Part shown: one piece after another, positions 35,901 through 50,671 of the stretch
Layout: each line of letters opens with the position of its first letter
Numbering within the stretch: the first letter of the stretch is position 1
NCBI GenBank assembly: GCA_036852015.1
Contig: JAANDG010000284.1
Location: 1-64,000 of the forward strand
Direction: 5' to 3'
DNA from: Pelodera strongyloides
Lineage: Eukaryota > Nematoda > Chromadorea > Rhabditida > Rhabditidae
DNA length: 64,000 bases
Notes under the pieces: model-generated
Seen by the model: the letters and a program-made list of their open reading frames with translations, nothing else
Told to the model about the DNA's origin: nothing
Database searches by the model: none
Program-made: the position numbers and the translations under genes

Positions 35901-38900
35901 TGCCAAAATTGGGCATCTGAAGTCAATTAACAAACTACTGTAACGCACAATGTACATACCTGGCCCTAGACTACAATATTTTAACATAGTTGAAGTTGAG
36001 TACTTCACTTATAAAGAATTACGGTATATATATACTACAATGTAGGGGCTTACCCGTGAGCCATATGCTCCGCGGCTGTTCGGAAGAACAACCTCCGCTC
36101 TGCTGGCGTGACCATTACTTCCAGTTGTTTGGCGACTGCGAGGAACTTTTCCGTAGAACCAACCTGAAACCCCACAGTAACATATAAGCCAAACGTGGAA
36201 GCTCAATACGAAGTTTACAACCTAACGAAGGTAAACTTGTTGTTACCTGCGATCCAGCATCTGTGAGTCGCTGTCTGATGACAAGTGGATGTCTTCTGAG
36301 GAACGTGTAGAAGTTGAAAATGTTCGCGAGAGTAAAGGTCTCCTGCTTTTCAAGTTCCATCCGACCCGAGGCGGCCTCCTCCACAAGGGTGTGTGCTGCT
36401 CTCGTATAGTCCTTCAAGACCCAATAGGCCATCGATCGCTCGAACGGATCACTGAAACGTTGACTTCGTTTAATCTATGCATTCATATTTCAGCATTCCT
36501 TCCATCACACACATTAATTTTTCGGCAGTTACTTTGTATACATAGTTTCAGTCCGAAAGTATAGAATGTCACGAAACTTTCGAATTAATAGAGAAATGAT
36601 ATATTAGGGTTCTCCATACCTGCAAGCTCCTTTTGGCAACACACTGTCCTCATCAGTCTTTCCTCTGATACTGTCAAATTCGTCGACGGTTTGGCCGAGC
36701 ACTTCCCTGAAATGTATGTATTTCTCATGACAAACACTCTTTCAGTACTGATGGAAATATTTGCTGTTTGGCAAAATACAATCGAGACAATATTCTGCAA
36801 CCATACATCATACTTAGTATTGTAGCATGTTACCTACCTGCATAACATCTCCTTAAGCATCGACTGTTGTGTTTCAGGATCGGTGGCATAGAGTCGAAGT
36901 ACAACCATTGCGAGTTGTAGATCATTCAGTCTGCTCAGAATTGTCTGAAACGGAATTTGACTTACGCGTATTCCCGTTCCTGAGAAATACCATTGGAAGT
37001 CTCACAATGACCACAATGACAAATACACTTAAAAAGTTCGAATTGAGATTACCTGAATGGCATCTCTGAGGCAATCCGCCAAGAGGAAGAAAGCAGCCGC
37101 GTGGGCGAATCTCTGCTTTGACATCAGGACAAAGGCGTTCTTCATGGCCACCTAATATGGAATTACTCAATACACAAGTATTAAGAAACAAGAAAGAAAT
37201 TTTTATTCATGTACTTGCATTTTCAACAACATATAACGTGTCTTTAGTTAAAGATAGTTTGAACCTCTACGAATATGCTCTGTCAATACCAACCTTCTTC
37301 CAATGTGGATCGCTGAAGTCATTCATGAAGAATTCGGCCATTTTTGTGTCACGCGCAGTCTAAAAGGAGAGCATCATTCGTGAATAATACATAAATGGAC
37401 TGTTTACTAAAACAGTGCTACAGAACTGTAAAAAATAACAATACCTTGAACAAGTGAGTGAGAACATTCTTCTTTTTGAGTGCCATATAGAAGAGTGAGG
37501 CATCCATTGGGTCCTGATTCTGTTGGAACGCCGCTTTTGCCAACTTTTCCACACAGATCTACAAGATTCAACATTTTCCCCTAGATTGGAAAACCAAAGA
37601 GCGATCCCAGCTCTCTAGCTAATACATCAGTAAAGTATCAGTAAAAACCAGAGTAATGCTACTAGATAGAGCAGATAGAGCACCTTAAGTGAGGCAGTAT
37701 TCTTCAGCCACCAAGCGGCTCCCAACCCTCTCAATTCTTCCCACGACGGGCTTTGCTTGTGCATTCCGGGGATCGCATTCAGAAGTTCGGTTTCTGTTTC
37801 CGAGTGCTGAGCCCAGATAATATGAGCCGATGACAGGCCTTTCAACTGAAATGAACTAGATAAGCTTTGCGAAAAGTGTGACAATAAATAAATCCCGTAG
37901 ATTAACGGTGCTGAAATAAGAAACTATAAATGCGACATTATTATGTAATTATGAAGACGTACCCTCAGCTGTTGTCTCTGCATTATTGGAAGACATAGTA
38001 ACAAGTACTCGTGTTGTTTCATTGCCATCAGGAAACGGAGACCGCACTCATCGACTGCATCCACACCTCCCGCAGCAGTAGCATATCCACCGATCGAGTC
38101 GCCAAGAACAGATGACAAGGCCGGCTGCATGGCTGAAACGCACAAGGTTTTTTTGGTTTATGACACCAAGATTGGACTAACAGCAGCGTCAACGCAGAAG
38201 GTGCAATTTTTTTGTCATGCATTCTCAATACTTGTCTTCTAGGGCCCTGTGTGAACACAATATGTCGTTCAAACGGAGAAATAATTGCATATAAGGTAGG
38301 AAAGTTCCACATTTAATACTCAACACCTACCTGCATTTGCCTGTGTCAACTTGTCCATAACGTCTGCTCCAAAATGACTGAGTGTGTCCGCAATGGCGAG
38401 GAGATGCATTTGATCCACAGAAGAAAGACCTGAATTTTAGGAACGTACTGTAAGCAAAAACTCCGAAGCCAAGAAGTAGGCAAAAGTAGACAGATATGTT
38501 TCGATGCCTTTATTTCATAAAGATATGATGACTGCAAATAGAAAAATCGACCCAAAAACCGCAAGCACATAAGCACATCTACTACCTCTTAATCGGTGAA
38601 TTTTGATCAACATGGCCAATTCTAAAATAATGATAGGTGCAAGTCTTTGCTGAAATGAGGTAAACATCGATAACACGTGAAAATGGTGCTACGACATTGC
38701 TGATGTGTGGATTACCTGGAAGATGGGCATGTGTCAACATTTCGGTGAGTATTCGATTGTGTTTCGCAGTGAAAGTGACGGAGGTTGAGGTCGGATCGCG
38801 GCCTCCGCCTTCTGAACCCACCGACGGGTGACGTGATCGAGAAGGCTAGAATGGCAATGCTTAGAAAACACACAAATCAAAGACTATAATTCCTAATGAT

Positions 38901-41900
38901 TTTGGTTCACGGAAGGCAGATTTATGTAAAAGACACTCATGTAATAAACGTAATAGGTGTGAGTCACAAAACGAAATTGTAGTTGTGATCGTCACAATTA
39001 AAAGAAACATTATAGACAATTTAAAGGTAAACTCTGCGTACCGGTTCATCATCGTCATCATTCAGCATCGCATCCAAATCCTCGTCTGCTTCAATTCCAT
39101 TGCCGAATAATGAGTCGTAGGCGGCCTGAACTCGTTTGTTTTCATAAATTGAATCATCGAGAAGTCACAAAAACACAGACCGCACAGAACAACACTGTTG
39201 CTTACCGATTCAGCAGATTTACGCGTGCTTCTCTTTGCCTTAAAAACTTCGTTTATTTAGGGGGCGGGGAATGTACCTTGCAGGCCTAAAACTAACGCAC
39301 TTTGATGGAATATAGACTCTGAACATACCTTGCCAATATCCTGGGCTCTTTGTCCTCCTTCAGAAGCATCAACAGTGTCGGCAGCTATCAGAGCGTAGAG
39401 GGGAAGTGGAGTGATATCGTCAATCTCATCATAATTCGGTTCCTCATCGATGTTAACAGAGATCTTCTGGTCTCCAGATGATGGATTAATTTCCTCAGAT
39501 ATATCCACAGTGGACATACGACGGATTGACTGCTTCCGCGACATAGTACCGACTGACTGACGAGCCTGAAACACCATGCAATGCTATCCAGAAAAAAAAA
39601 CTAGAAACTCAAATGCAATGCATAACCCAAGAGACTAACATCGTAATGTACTGGTTGATACGAAGTATACGCATCATGTCTAGCGATCATAAGAAAATAA
39701 GGGAGAGCCAAATATGTTGAATGGTCCAGTTGAATTACCTTCAAACTTCTCAGTACGTGCAGCAGGATTGCCTTCACTCTTCGTGTGCGTCCACCATTAA
39801 GCAGAACGATCAGTTGTTTTGGATGATACTGCGGCAGGATGGGTGAAGCATTCCGTGAAAACTCGAACAAACCTAAAATACATACAAATATAAGTATAAG
39901 GGCACTTCTTCTATAACAAATTGAGCTTATGAACAAAATATGACGAGAGACTGCACTAAATCAAAACCAACCAAGTCCTGAGAAGCTCTCGATAAAGTGT
40001 TCATCTTCAGCGTCTTGTGTCGGATCGGATTTTGTTGGTTGCAGACTTTTCTGGAGCGCATCAATGAATAGCTTGTTCTTCTGTCTGTCCGAGTCCTTGG
40101 CTTTTTTACCCAACTGATCCAGCATTGAATGCGAAGGACTGATCACCAGAGTATTGGAAGCCGTGCCCTTTCGTCTAAAACAAACATGTTAATATTTACA
40201 ACAACATCCGTTTTTACTCAAAGAATCATAGATCACATGCATCATGTTAACTGCCAATTTCAAGATTAAAATGCATTAAAACGTACTTGATTGTCGGCTG
40301 CACGGCTGGCTTGTCCTCCTGCTGTGGTTTCAGATTCCATTGATTGTAAACCCTAAACGTATTGTGATAAACATGGTTTGAAGGGTGTGATTAAATTGTG
40401 ATGAGATTTTACCCCCACTTGTAATACTGAATACCATATATGCTTGTAAAGATGTATTGGCCAACCTCATTTCGCTTTGCATTCCAACGATTAGGAGTCC
40501 GTCTCTGACCCAGGCAAGTGTTGTTGGTATAGGAGGAAGACCATCTGCCGAATGTAGCTTCAAAACACGAGTGCACACCCATCGAGTCTGGAACAGTTCG
40601 ATATAAATAGTCTACCAATATAAGATATTCAAATAACCGTAACCAATTACATGATTACATCCTTATATCTGTAACGAATTAAAACTCAGATAAAACAATA
40701 AGATCACAAGAACGACAGCGTACGCATTTAGGTCCACACAAATGGCCTTTTTTATGTGATGAAAATAAAGAACAAGGTAAGCCGGAAAATGAAAACAGCA
40801 AGATAGAAATCACACATAAACTAAGCTACGTGTATGTGCGATACTTCACTCGAAAAAAATAGTCGGTCATCAGCTAAACACCGTACAACTAATGCAAGTA
40901 GAAATAGCTTCGAAAATCGAAACACAGTGAACAATATGTTAATAACGTTAAGTTCGACAGTTCCAGACGTCCAGTTTCCAATCAATCAAGATCTCAAGCA
41001 CGATCACTGCAAACTGACGAACTAGCAAAATGTTAAAAACAAACGGGGAGCTGTCAAACTCTCGATATGTGTTTGACAACAATTCAACTTGACAAGAATT
41101 CAAATAAAATCAGTGAATCACTCCATGCGTGCACTCATTTCATATATATTAACAACTCGTATACTAACTCACCTTCGGGCTTAATTTTGCTGTCAGGAAC
41201 AGGATCTGTGATTGGAAATTCGTAATATATAAGCTAATTTGAAGGAGACAAACATCACATTTTTAGTAACGGCAAACATTTCAAAGTGAAAGACAGAGAA
41301 CACAACAACAAGGATGTAAACGTGAGAACACTATTTCCGATACTACTCGAACCATAAAAGGTGGTGTTGTTAGGCATGCCAAGTTAACGAAACGTCAGTT
41401 GCATTGTTTAAATTAAATGTTATTTTTCTCTCATTAAATGCTTCAATGAGAAGACGATTTCCCTAGAAGACTAACTGCGAGGAGAGAGTTTAGTAAACGT
41501 TCATCATTCTTTGCATGATCATGTTCTTTGATTAGAACAACCATTTTGGTTTAGGTTTTACCGTTTTCCGATTTCGAACAGCGTACTTACGAAGCACAGC
41601 TCAGAAGGAATGCTGCCTAGCTTCTTCCAGGGAAGGAAAGGAATGGTAGGCAAAAGAAACTAACCAGTCTGCTGTGTTCGTGTTCCGGGGCCGCAAGACT
41701 GCTGGCCTTTCTTAGGCTGGGTCTTCTCAGGCTCACTTCGCTCTCCTTCATCGCAACGATGTTCTTCTGAGCCTGGTCCTATAAAGAAAGCTCAAATGTA
41801 AACACTAAAAAGCATTTTAGTGTAAATGCAATAGTCAGTCGGATGTAAAGGTGTAAAGGATGTTCGGGCAGCATACCTGTGAAACTTGAGTGTAGAGGTA

Positions 41901-44900
41901 AATATTGGCAGCGAGACCCACGGTAAGAATATGGCCACCGTCCTCAGTTGATACCCAATCAATACGGATCATATCCGAAATTGGCACTGAAAATAATAAT
42001 CGTCCACATATGTTTACGGCTACAAATCATCACCAAATCAACAAGCTTAGCAATCCAGCGACAAACTATGATGACTATTAAAAACATAGCAAAGGTCAAT
42101 TGAAAACCACCCGGAAAGTTCCGAGAAAACCACAGTATTTCGCATAAGACTTACTGTTGTCAAATGCCTCCTGTGCGCGAATTGTGGTAGAACTGAGCGC
42201 CTGTTTCAATCCTTCTTCTTGTGCAGCTAAAACAGAGGCACTCAGTTGCGTGAACACAAGGGATAAAGCAACCCAAAAAAATCTCTGAACCCAGGTACGA
42301 GCGTCTTACTCGCAAGCAGAAATCAGAAGGCGCTGCGAAAAAAGCAGAAGGTTGGACTACTTTCACTACCATGACGGTTTCAATAAAAGCGATAATGCAT
42401 GATTTAGGAGAGAACGATCAAAGAAGCAGGCAGAGATCAGATATCAATAGAAATGAGGGGTGGAAAACAATGGAGCTGTTTCACAAACCTGCTTCCGGAC
42501 GGTACCCCCTACACAATGGCTCAATAACAAAGCCAGGTCCACATAAGGAACCCATCAAAACAGTACCAAACACCACAAGGTTTCATGCTAAATCTAGTCA
42601 TTCCTGGCCTAAATCTGTGCACACACAAACACCTAGGTTTTACAAGATTAGTCACTCATCGCTGAATTAAAGTATTTGATAAAGCATGCTTATCTGTTGT
42701 TACATTTGATAGTATAACCACAGGAATACTAAATTTTCGATACTGCGGATTAAGGAATACCGTCAACAGCGGCGGATGCAAGGATGCACATCTCAAAAAC
42801 AATAATGACATAGGTGATGAGAGATAGGAAGGAGCAATCAATTCAATTAATCAAAATAAAAAGAACCAAAAAAATACTATCTTATGGAGACGAAAGGAAA
42901 GTGCGCACTCATTTGCATACAGAACAGAACGGAACAAAACAACCATGCATTTTACAATTATGCGCATCCAAAGCGAAACCAATTCTGGCATCTGCCCTTT
43001 AGATGTGGAAATAATAATCATTCCACAAACACAGGCACATACAACATTCAGTGTTCCTCATTCATTTGAACACAAATCTACGAGGTCGCGACGAATCCTT
43101 GAACACCGCCTTAATCAACTAACAATATCTAATCATCTATGATATCATAGAAGTTAACAGATCTCTGATCACATTGTTCAAAGACCCGTCTCAACCTCCC
43201 ACATTCCTGGAAAGAAACCAAAAAAAGGGCGTAGCCTGGTGAGCATTCAAAGCGTGCAGTGCGTGAGCTGGCATTCAGGAGTACCGGCCAGATGCATGTT
43301 GGATCGGGATCTCATCATCAGGAGAAGGGAGGAGGGTCGACCATTGGGAAGACCTCCCAACATGGTCGACGAGAGTTCAGAATGAGCCCAGTCGAACGTA
43401 CCCGCCGTTCCCACGTTGAAGTCCTCCACACGCGGGATCCTAAATAATTAGATGATATTGAGGTATAAACATTTAAAACGTCGCTCATTGCTTGTTATCA
43501 TGACCTGTTCTTCCCACTAAACTAGATGTGGGCGTTGGAAAAAATCTTAAAAGCGAGAAAATTCGATGTAGGAATAAGCTCACAAAACATAAAACTCACA
43601 AGACTTGAGGGAATGTGATGTCTTTGATTGTAAGAGTATCCTCCCTCATCCACTCAACACCGCCCGATGATTCACATTCGAACACACCGATATCGATCTG
43701 AAAACGGGACACATTCAATCAATACCCAAGTCGATCGATAATCAGCTATGGGACAGAGATTCGGATGCAAAGATCAATTCACTAGATTTTACTTTGCCGA
43801 AACTTCACGACATACAACTAGGAGCAGCAATGTTCGCAGTTCTTTTTTTGGTGAAGAATATTTTTGAAAATCGAAAAAAGGAAAGGTTAAAAAATGTGTT
43901 AATGAAAACGTTTGAGGGTAAATATGGTGCTATGGGGGTGAATTTCGATGCCACAGTTCCCATTTTAAAATCTCGTCGCCCATTAGAGAAGAATGGGTGC
44001 TAATCACTTCGATTTTGTTAAAAAGTCTGGTAAAGTTATGTCAGAAAGGCTCGCCGACACGCACGTCTATTAAGCCCAGTTCAAAATCACATTCAATTTT
44101 GTCTACAAGCTTACACTGCATCCTTCGCGTTTATGAAGACCGTTGCGCATCTGCAAATATAGTTACTATGCTAGAACACGAAAACCTACGTCACATCGAC
44201 TACATAATAAGTCTGTTGAAACGGTTGAACTAATACTAAAATTTAAACCGGTGAAAATCGCCAAACATACGGATATTCGTAGAATAAGTTTAAGTAATTA
44301 TGTATCTGAAGACAGTACCCTTGTAGGTTTTTCGTTTCGGTCCCAAGTACCAACTCTGGAATCGTAAGCACATGCAATTCGTCCTGAGTGGGCAGCCGAC
44401 ACGGAATATATGAGGCCTGCAACAGTTACCATACGCGTTTTCAAGACTCTTTCCTCAAACCATAGAGACATGTGACATGTCCACGCACCCTCGTCGGATG
44501 AATGTATGGTTATGAATTATGTATCATTCAGAAAGGGCAGTTTATAAAATAACGACAATAACTCAACCTTCTAACTCAATCGATGAGTATCTGCAGTCGG
44601 ACACCATTCTCCATTCTTTCCACTGATAGTCCACGGCGTCGGAAGAAGATTCAGTCCGTACACATTTCCAGAATCGGATGATGTCATCACTACATGACGT
44701 CACAAGGACATAAGGTGCTTTACACGCCGGATAGAGGGAAGACGATGATAGATGACCGGCGGCTGGACGAGCAGAGATCACCTAATTAAGTGAGGTTTGT
44801 GTGCATATCATATGAGATACCCAACAACCAACAGGACCATTATTTTTTCTACTAATGTATGAGAGGTCGATTTTGCGTTTTAACATGTCTGCTAGCAATA

Positions 44901-47900
44901 GAATTTGCTCCATTTCAAAGCAAATATATGTTATTTTGAACCAAATATATGGTTGCCTACCCGAACACCTTCCGGGAGAGGCAGTTTTTGCGAGCACACT
45001 CGCTCAGTCTCCGTGTGCAGACGGGCCACAGAAGGGGCAATCGGACTGGCGGGACGAAGAAAACCCTTATCATCTGGGAGGTCCTCTCCATCTAAAAGAG
45101 TGCTATGAAACGCACTCCGAAATAAATGGTCAGGTGTGACACAAGTTAGCTCCTGCCAAATGAGACCCTGGCTAGTCACCCAAGAAGATTCGAGTACAAC
45201 AAAATAGTCAAGTTACAATGTCAGAGCCCAAACACAGAGCTAAAAATGGAAAACCAAAAAAAAAACCCACCGTATATGGGTATCGGAGTTGGCTGTTGCG
45301 ACGAAAGGTTGAGGGAGTACATTACGAACCTGCAATATAGTGATAGTTAACTTGGAAGATAACCAAAACTAACAAAAACCAAAGTCTAGTTGTATTTGGA
45401 CTAAATCGATGGATTCATTCTAAGTGGTCACCTGTCTTCCACGTCGCCCTTCTCGATCATGACGACGAAATATTTGTCGCTGAATACGCACGCCTTACTT
45501 CGGTCTGAAAATAGCGACGAATAAGGCGAACACGATAAATTTACGTTGAAGAGATTTCCAGAAAACACGTTGTGTTGATGTTAACTGACCAATAACTGCA
45601 CTGCTCGTGATCGCCGTGTCATCCATGTGTGTGTAATCATTGTCCACTACCAGTCGTTCATTGAAAACGTGAAGTAGATGCAGCGACGTGTTTTGCTGTA
45701 ATGTAATGAGCATACCAAATACAAAACCCAATTCAAGGAGCCGTTTTTTTAAAGAAGAGGCTGAAATGCACAGCAGAATATAATTTCTAACCGTGTTTTT
45801 GATCGAAGCCACTTGCAGAACGCATCCCGGCTTGGCAGTTGATTGTGAGGATACCACATTAAAGGTCTCCTCCAATGATTCAGTCACTTGCCGAGGTGAG
45901 ACCGAAAGACGTCTAAAATATGATATTTCAGGCACTCAGACGATATCGGTAGAAACCTTACGTAGAGGATCCAAAATATGGTAAATAAATAAATGTAACG
46001 AATTCCTTACGTGTCTCGTTCTGGGCTCTGGTCTCTCACTCTTTTGGCATTGTATATTTCAGAAAGAAGTCCTCGAGCATCCAGTACAGCTTGGTAGACA
46101 ATCAGGTCATGCCCATGGGTAGCGACGAAGCAAGACGACGGTGAATTGCAAACGGAACCCAGCGTACAGCTAAATTACTATTTTAATTACAAGCACATTT
46201 TATACCATGATTACGATCCAAATGGCAAATACAAGAACTCAAACCTCGGCAAAATAGCAGGAACCCATGCGAGATGTCTGAATGTACTTGACGAGGATGC
46301 TGCCATTCTTGCTAGTTCTCTGACTCCTCCACTCCTGCACAAGGGACCGACGGGGTTGATCTTCCAAAGAATAACCTACAATAACCAGGTTTACAATAAT
46401 TTACAAAGAAATACATGTATATAAATGTGTACAAACCGTAGATTAAGAAATAAAAACCACCTCAGATAGGCTATCTTTCCGCTCGTTTTCTCCAACGTGT
46501 TCTGTGGCTGTGAACTGAGAAGTCGTGATCATGAGTGGGAGCACCGGGTGAGCGACAACCTGAACTTTCGCTATGGGCCTGACTGGTGAAGTTATTGGTT
46601 TGATTATTAAAGGACAGAATACTTCTCTACTTTGACTACTTCTCAGAAGGACACCAAAGTAAGCGAGATCAAGAATCCATAATTCATGTTGGCAGACATC
46701 ATATCGGTTTCAGTTAAGAAAACGGTAAACGAATAAAACAAAACATAAAACAAAAAAATTACCTGGCTCATCTGGAATCGATGTCCACACATTCTGGAAA
46801 GATGTGAAATGTTGAGAATTGTGGTGTAGTGTGAGCTTTCCTCCATTGCTAATTGCCATAAGTTGAGAGATCCATTCTCGTGATTTGTGAGCAGAAATAC
46901 GGAATTGGGAAGGCGTCGATCCAGCGAGTGGGCAATACCTGCAAAATGGAACTGAAGGAATTCAGATAAATTCACATCCTCAATCCAAATGTAATGCTAC
47001 CAAGCTTTAGATGTTACACACGTTACCGTTCGAAAAAAAATCATGTAAGGACAAAGTTTCATCCCAATAATAGACAGGAATATTGAACTAAAGTGACTCA
47101 CCGTCGGCATTTGGTCCTTTCTGTAACACCTCCACATAAACAGGATCGTGCGGATTAAAAGTGCACAACGAGAGATGCAGAGATGAAGCATCGGTCAGTG
47201 GGAATGCATTTGGGAATCGGGAGGAGAAGGAGACCGAAGGTTGTCTGTTTATGTCATCAAGCCATTCAACCGTCCTGAAAATGTTACTTATGATCAAATA
47301 ACTCAATTTGACATAGCGACACGTTCTCAACACCGATAGTCGTTGGTAAAAGTAAAACACAGTTCTCTAATAAGGCAGTAAATATACTTCCGTCTCGCAC
47401 GGAACACACGGAACATAACCCGATGGGGATAATAATTTACTATACCAGGTGAGTAGACTTCCATCGACTGGATGTACAGTGAATAATACGTCCTGACTTT
47501 TCGTCCACTGTCTGAGCAGCATCTCCAATTTCACATCCAGAATGTCCTTAGCAGAGGGAGCATCCTGAAGAAAATACAAAATTCGTCGTTCATATTGGCA
47601 TTAATAAAATGGTTACAACTTAAATGTATTACGCACAAAGTCGCAAAGTTATTCATAAAGTCATACAATATACAGCCACATGCATACCATATTTCTAACT
47701 TGAAGATATCATGGACAAAGTCGCAAAGTAACTAAATTCGTAAAACACAGCCAAACTAACCGAAGCAACACTTCCTCCAACATGTGTTCCATTCTGAGAG
47801 ACTGCAGAGTCGGGAGACAATGCCTCCGGGGAGTCAGTCACTTCAGAGCCTGCCCGAGACTCATCAGGTACGGGTGACATGGATTCTGAACAAGATACGT

Positions 47901-50645
47901 TTGAAACAAACATGATTGTGATGCGTACAAAATCAATAAAAAAATAAATAAAAAAAAACACCCACTTCGCTCTGCAAATTCGCCGGCGAGAGCTTCGGCG
48001 AGCAACTTCTCCGCTCCAATACTGAACACCAATTCCTTGTTATTCAACCAGTGAACAGCGAACGGTTTCCGAAGAGAGCATCTGCCATCCATTGTGGGAA
48101 CCAGAAGACAATCTGAGAAAGTTGAGTAAATAAAAAAGCACGTTGAATAATCAAGTAAACAAAAATACAGCACAATCGTAAACCATATATGAAAGACATA
48201 ACCTAAGGTTTTAGTGTAAGCTAACCTGTATCAGCATTAATGGTTGCTGAGAGGTGGAACCGAACTTCCAGTTGTTGTAAGTAAGGAGAAGGAAAGTCAT
48301 TGAACGATGGACTTTTCGTGAACTGTGCCTTCAAACCAGCCGGCTGAGAAGGCAACGAGTCTTCAATCTTACGCTTCTTGTCAGGCCTAAAAAAGGGTCC
48401 CATACAACCGAAAGAAGCAAAAAAAGAACCAAACGAACACACACAAAACAAAACACACATAATATGGAAAAATGGCAAACACTCACACCAAACTCTTCAG
48501 CTTTCCCATGATCTTTGTTCTTGTCCTCTTTACGTTGAAATGTTTTCCAAACAACTTCTTGTGTCTTGCAGTAACGAAGGTCGGCTCACCACCCTCGCCC
48601 GATATATCAATCAAAGACTGTTCGGGAGCGGGAGTCTCCTGGAATCATAAAATCTTTGTAACCAAAAATTCTAGCATTTCAAACACGCAACACTCAAACT
48701 ACATGTTGAAAGCAAAGGTCTACAACAACCATTAAAAAGAACCTTCCATATCCGTGAAGTGTTATCAGCGCACCAGGTGACCAGCACGTTTTGAATGCAT
48801 CTTCTGCAAATAAGCACAGTTGAGAATAAGCACTCTTGGTATAGTTTGGCGACATGGAAGTCTACATCAATGAAAGGTCATAGAATAAAGACATGTTCAT
48901 ACCTTGGCATATACCTTCCCGTCTGCCGCCATTCGAATCCCTTGACAGAATCTGGATGGTACAGGGTCAGAAAAGAGAACTCGGCCCGGTTTGAATCATC
49001 TAAACATGAAAATATACAAGAAGTGAGCAACAATAAACTAACTGGGACCAAAGAAATATCAAGCAAGAAGCATTTACCCGGTTGATCTTGATACCAAATC
49101 TTCACTAAATGATCGTCTTCTCCAGCTGTGGCGATGAATGCGCCATCGGGGGAATATCTAAAGTGCAAAACATGTCAAAACTGCGAGTAAAAACATATCA
49201 ACCTGGTGCAGACACTGATGAGCACTTCGTCCCCTAGGTTTGAATTGAAGCACCATATATAATAAAAAATAAGAACTCGTACTATAGATTGCCGGGAAAA
49301 AAAACAGAAAGGCCATAACCTAAAAGAGAAACCAAAAAGAACCCACCTAATATACTTTGCCGGCTGTGATAAGTGCATTTCCCAGATCAGATCCCACTGA
49401 GAATGTTCGCAGTTTTTGTGTTCCTGGAAAGTAACAACAATATCACCAGCAAGGTAAAACTAAACAGGGATTCGAAAAAAAAAAACTAAAACAAAAGTGA
49501 AAACCTACATATTCTGATATGGAGAACATGACCGGTTGGGCGGAAGACCTGTTAGATGACATAGCCAGTGATTTGTGTTGAAACAACAGAAGTTCTTCGC
49601 GAACCGAGACCAGCAGTTGCATGCCTAAGAGACAATATGGGAGTAAAGAAGAAACCAATAATCCAAATATATATAAATGAAAATGAAAGTCATCTCACTA
49701 AAATTACACCAAACCAAAGGAAATATACAACTTATAAATCAACTTCAACAACATCGGAACTAAGAACAACAAATGGGAAACCAATACCAAACTACCAACC
49801 TTCCATGTTCCATAACACTGAAGAAACCGGTCCCTTGACCGTGAGGCTTTGAGTTTCAAACCAGCGGTAGTCGAGCCGCTAAACTTAGCATAATTAAATT
49901 ATATACCCGCAACTGATGTAATACTGCATGAAACGATTGAAAGGGCTAAACGACCTACATGTTTTGACTTTTCCAAATTACGATGAGATGGTTCAAATAT
50001 TCGAATCACATTTCCATATGTGGCGGCGATCTGAATAACAATAATCAAACGCAACCAACGACAGTAGAAAGTGGAAAAACATATGAACAAACAGATGAAT
50101 CTCAAAGTCACCCATGGTAAGCTATCAATCACTAAAATCACTAAGTGAGCAGAGAACACAACTGACAACAAATACTAACTTGCAATCCTTCATCAAGAGA
50201 CATAAAATAAAAAAATATCCTACCTTTCCGGAGTCTTGACAGCTGCTGACACTGCTAACGATGTGTCCCGGTCCATTTTGATTGGAACCCGGTATAACTT
50301 GGACACGATCGAAATTTGGAGCCAAAATCACAATATCAGCGCCAACAGCGCAGACCTAAATTACACAAACAAATGACATTTCACTATTAAATCACGAACA
50401 AACAACACACGCTTTGAAAAGCTGTGAATGTCAAATACCAAATATACGCAAACATTACTCGATAACATTCTTGGTTGAAATGATAAAATTTTGAACACAC
50501 AGGGACCGACCATCTCGGAACCAGGCCATGGAAAATCCAAGAAAAACTTGTCTCTTACCGTGAAGTTGATTCCATCAACACTTCCGACCGCGTAAACATG
50601 TTCGCCTCGATTTAGCGCGCCGGTGATCACTTGGTGCGCGCTCAT
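26995..50645 (-). CDS. rbc-1: Rabconnectin-3 alpha (DMXL/Rav1 family)
   Basis: A very large WD-repeat scaffold that promotes V-ATPase assembly and, in animals, works on synaptic vesicles and endosomes. Dozens of exons run from ATG at 50645 to TAA at 26995 over 23.65 kb. The N-terminus MSAHQVITGALNRGEHVYAV (exon 50559-50645) and IAATYGNVIRIFEP (near 50000) match the DMXL start. N-terminal WD repeats include RYSPDGAFIATAGEDD (49078-49158) and AGHLSSSSLYP with SDDIIRFWKC (about 44567-44780). The Rav1p_C region spans about 37850-36840, with GAAWWLKN, MAEFFMNDFSDPHWK and KQRFAHAAAFFLLADCLRDA. C-terminal WD repeats run from about 29960 to 26995, with ISGIRRMDSHPSAPF, GGRHGEICLWDIR and LFSCGADSALKVRTLP before the end. 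No frame break was seen in the exons checked, but I did not define every exon. Confidence 0.95.
33154..33271. repeat. 59-bp perfect tandem duplication in an rbc-1 intron
   Basis: 33154-33212 is repeated immediately at 33213-33271 without a mismatch (unit starts ATTGCGTTGATACCCTCCCA). It lies between coding exons of the rabconnectin gene. The perfect identity points to a recent event or an assembly artefact. Confidence 0.85.
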
Positions 50646-50668
50646 ACAAAAGAAAACGAGATCACGGT

Positions 50669-50671
50669 CTG
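50669..50671 (-). other. Probable trans-splice acceptor for rbc-1
   Basis: The minus-strand sequence TTTTGTTGCAG ends 23 nt before the start codon at 50645, and no coding exon was recognised farther upstream. This fits an SL1 acceptor or the end of a 5' UTR intron. Confidence 0.5.
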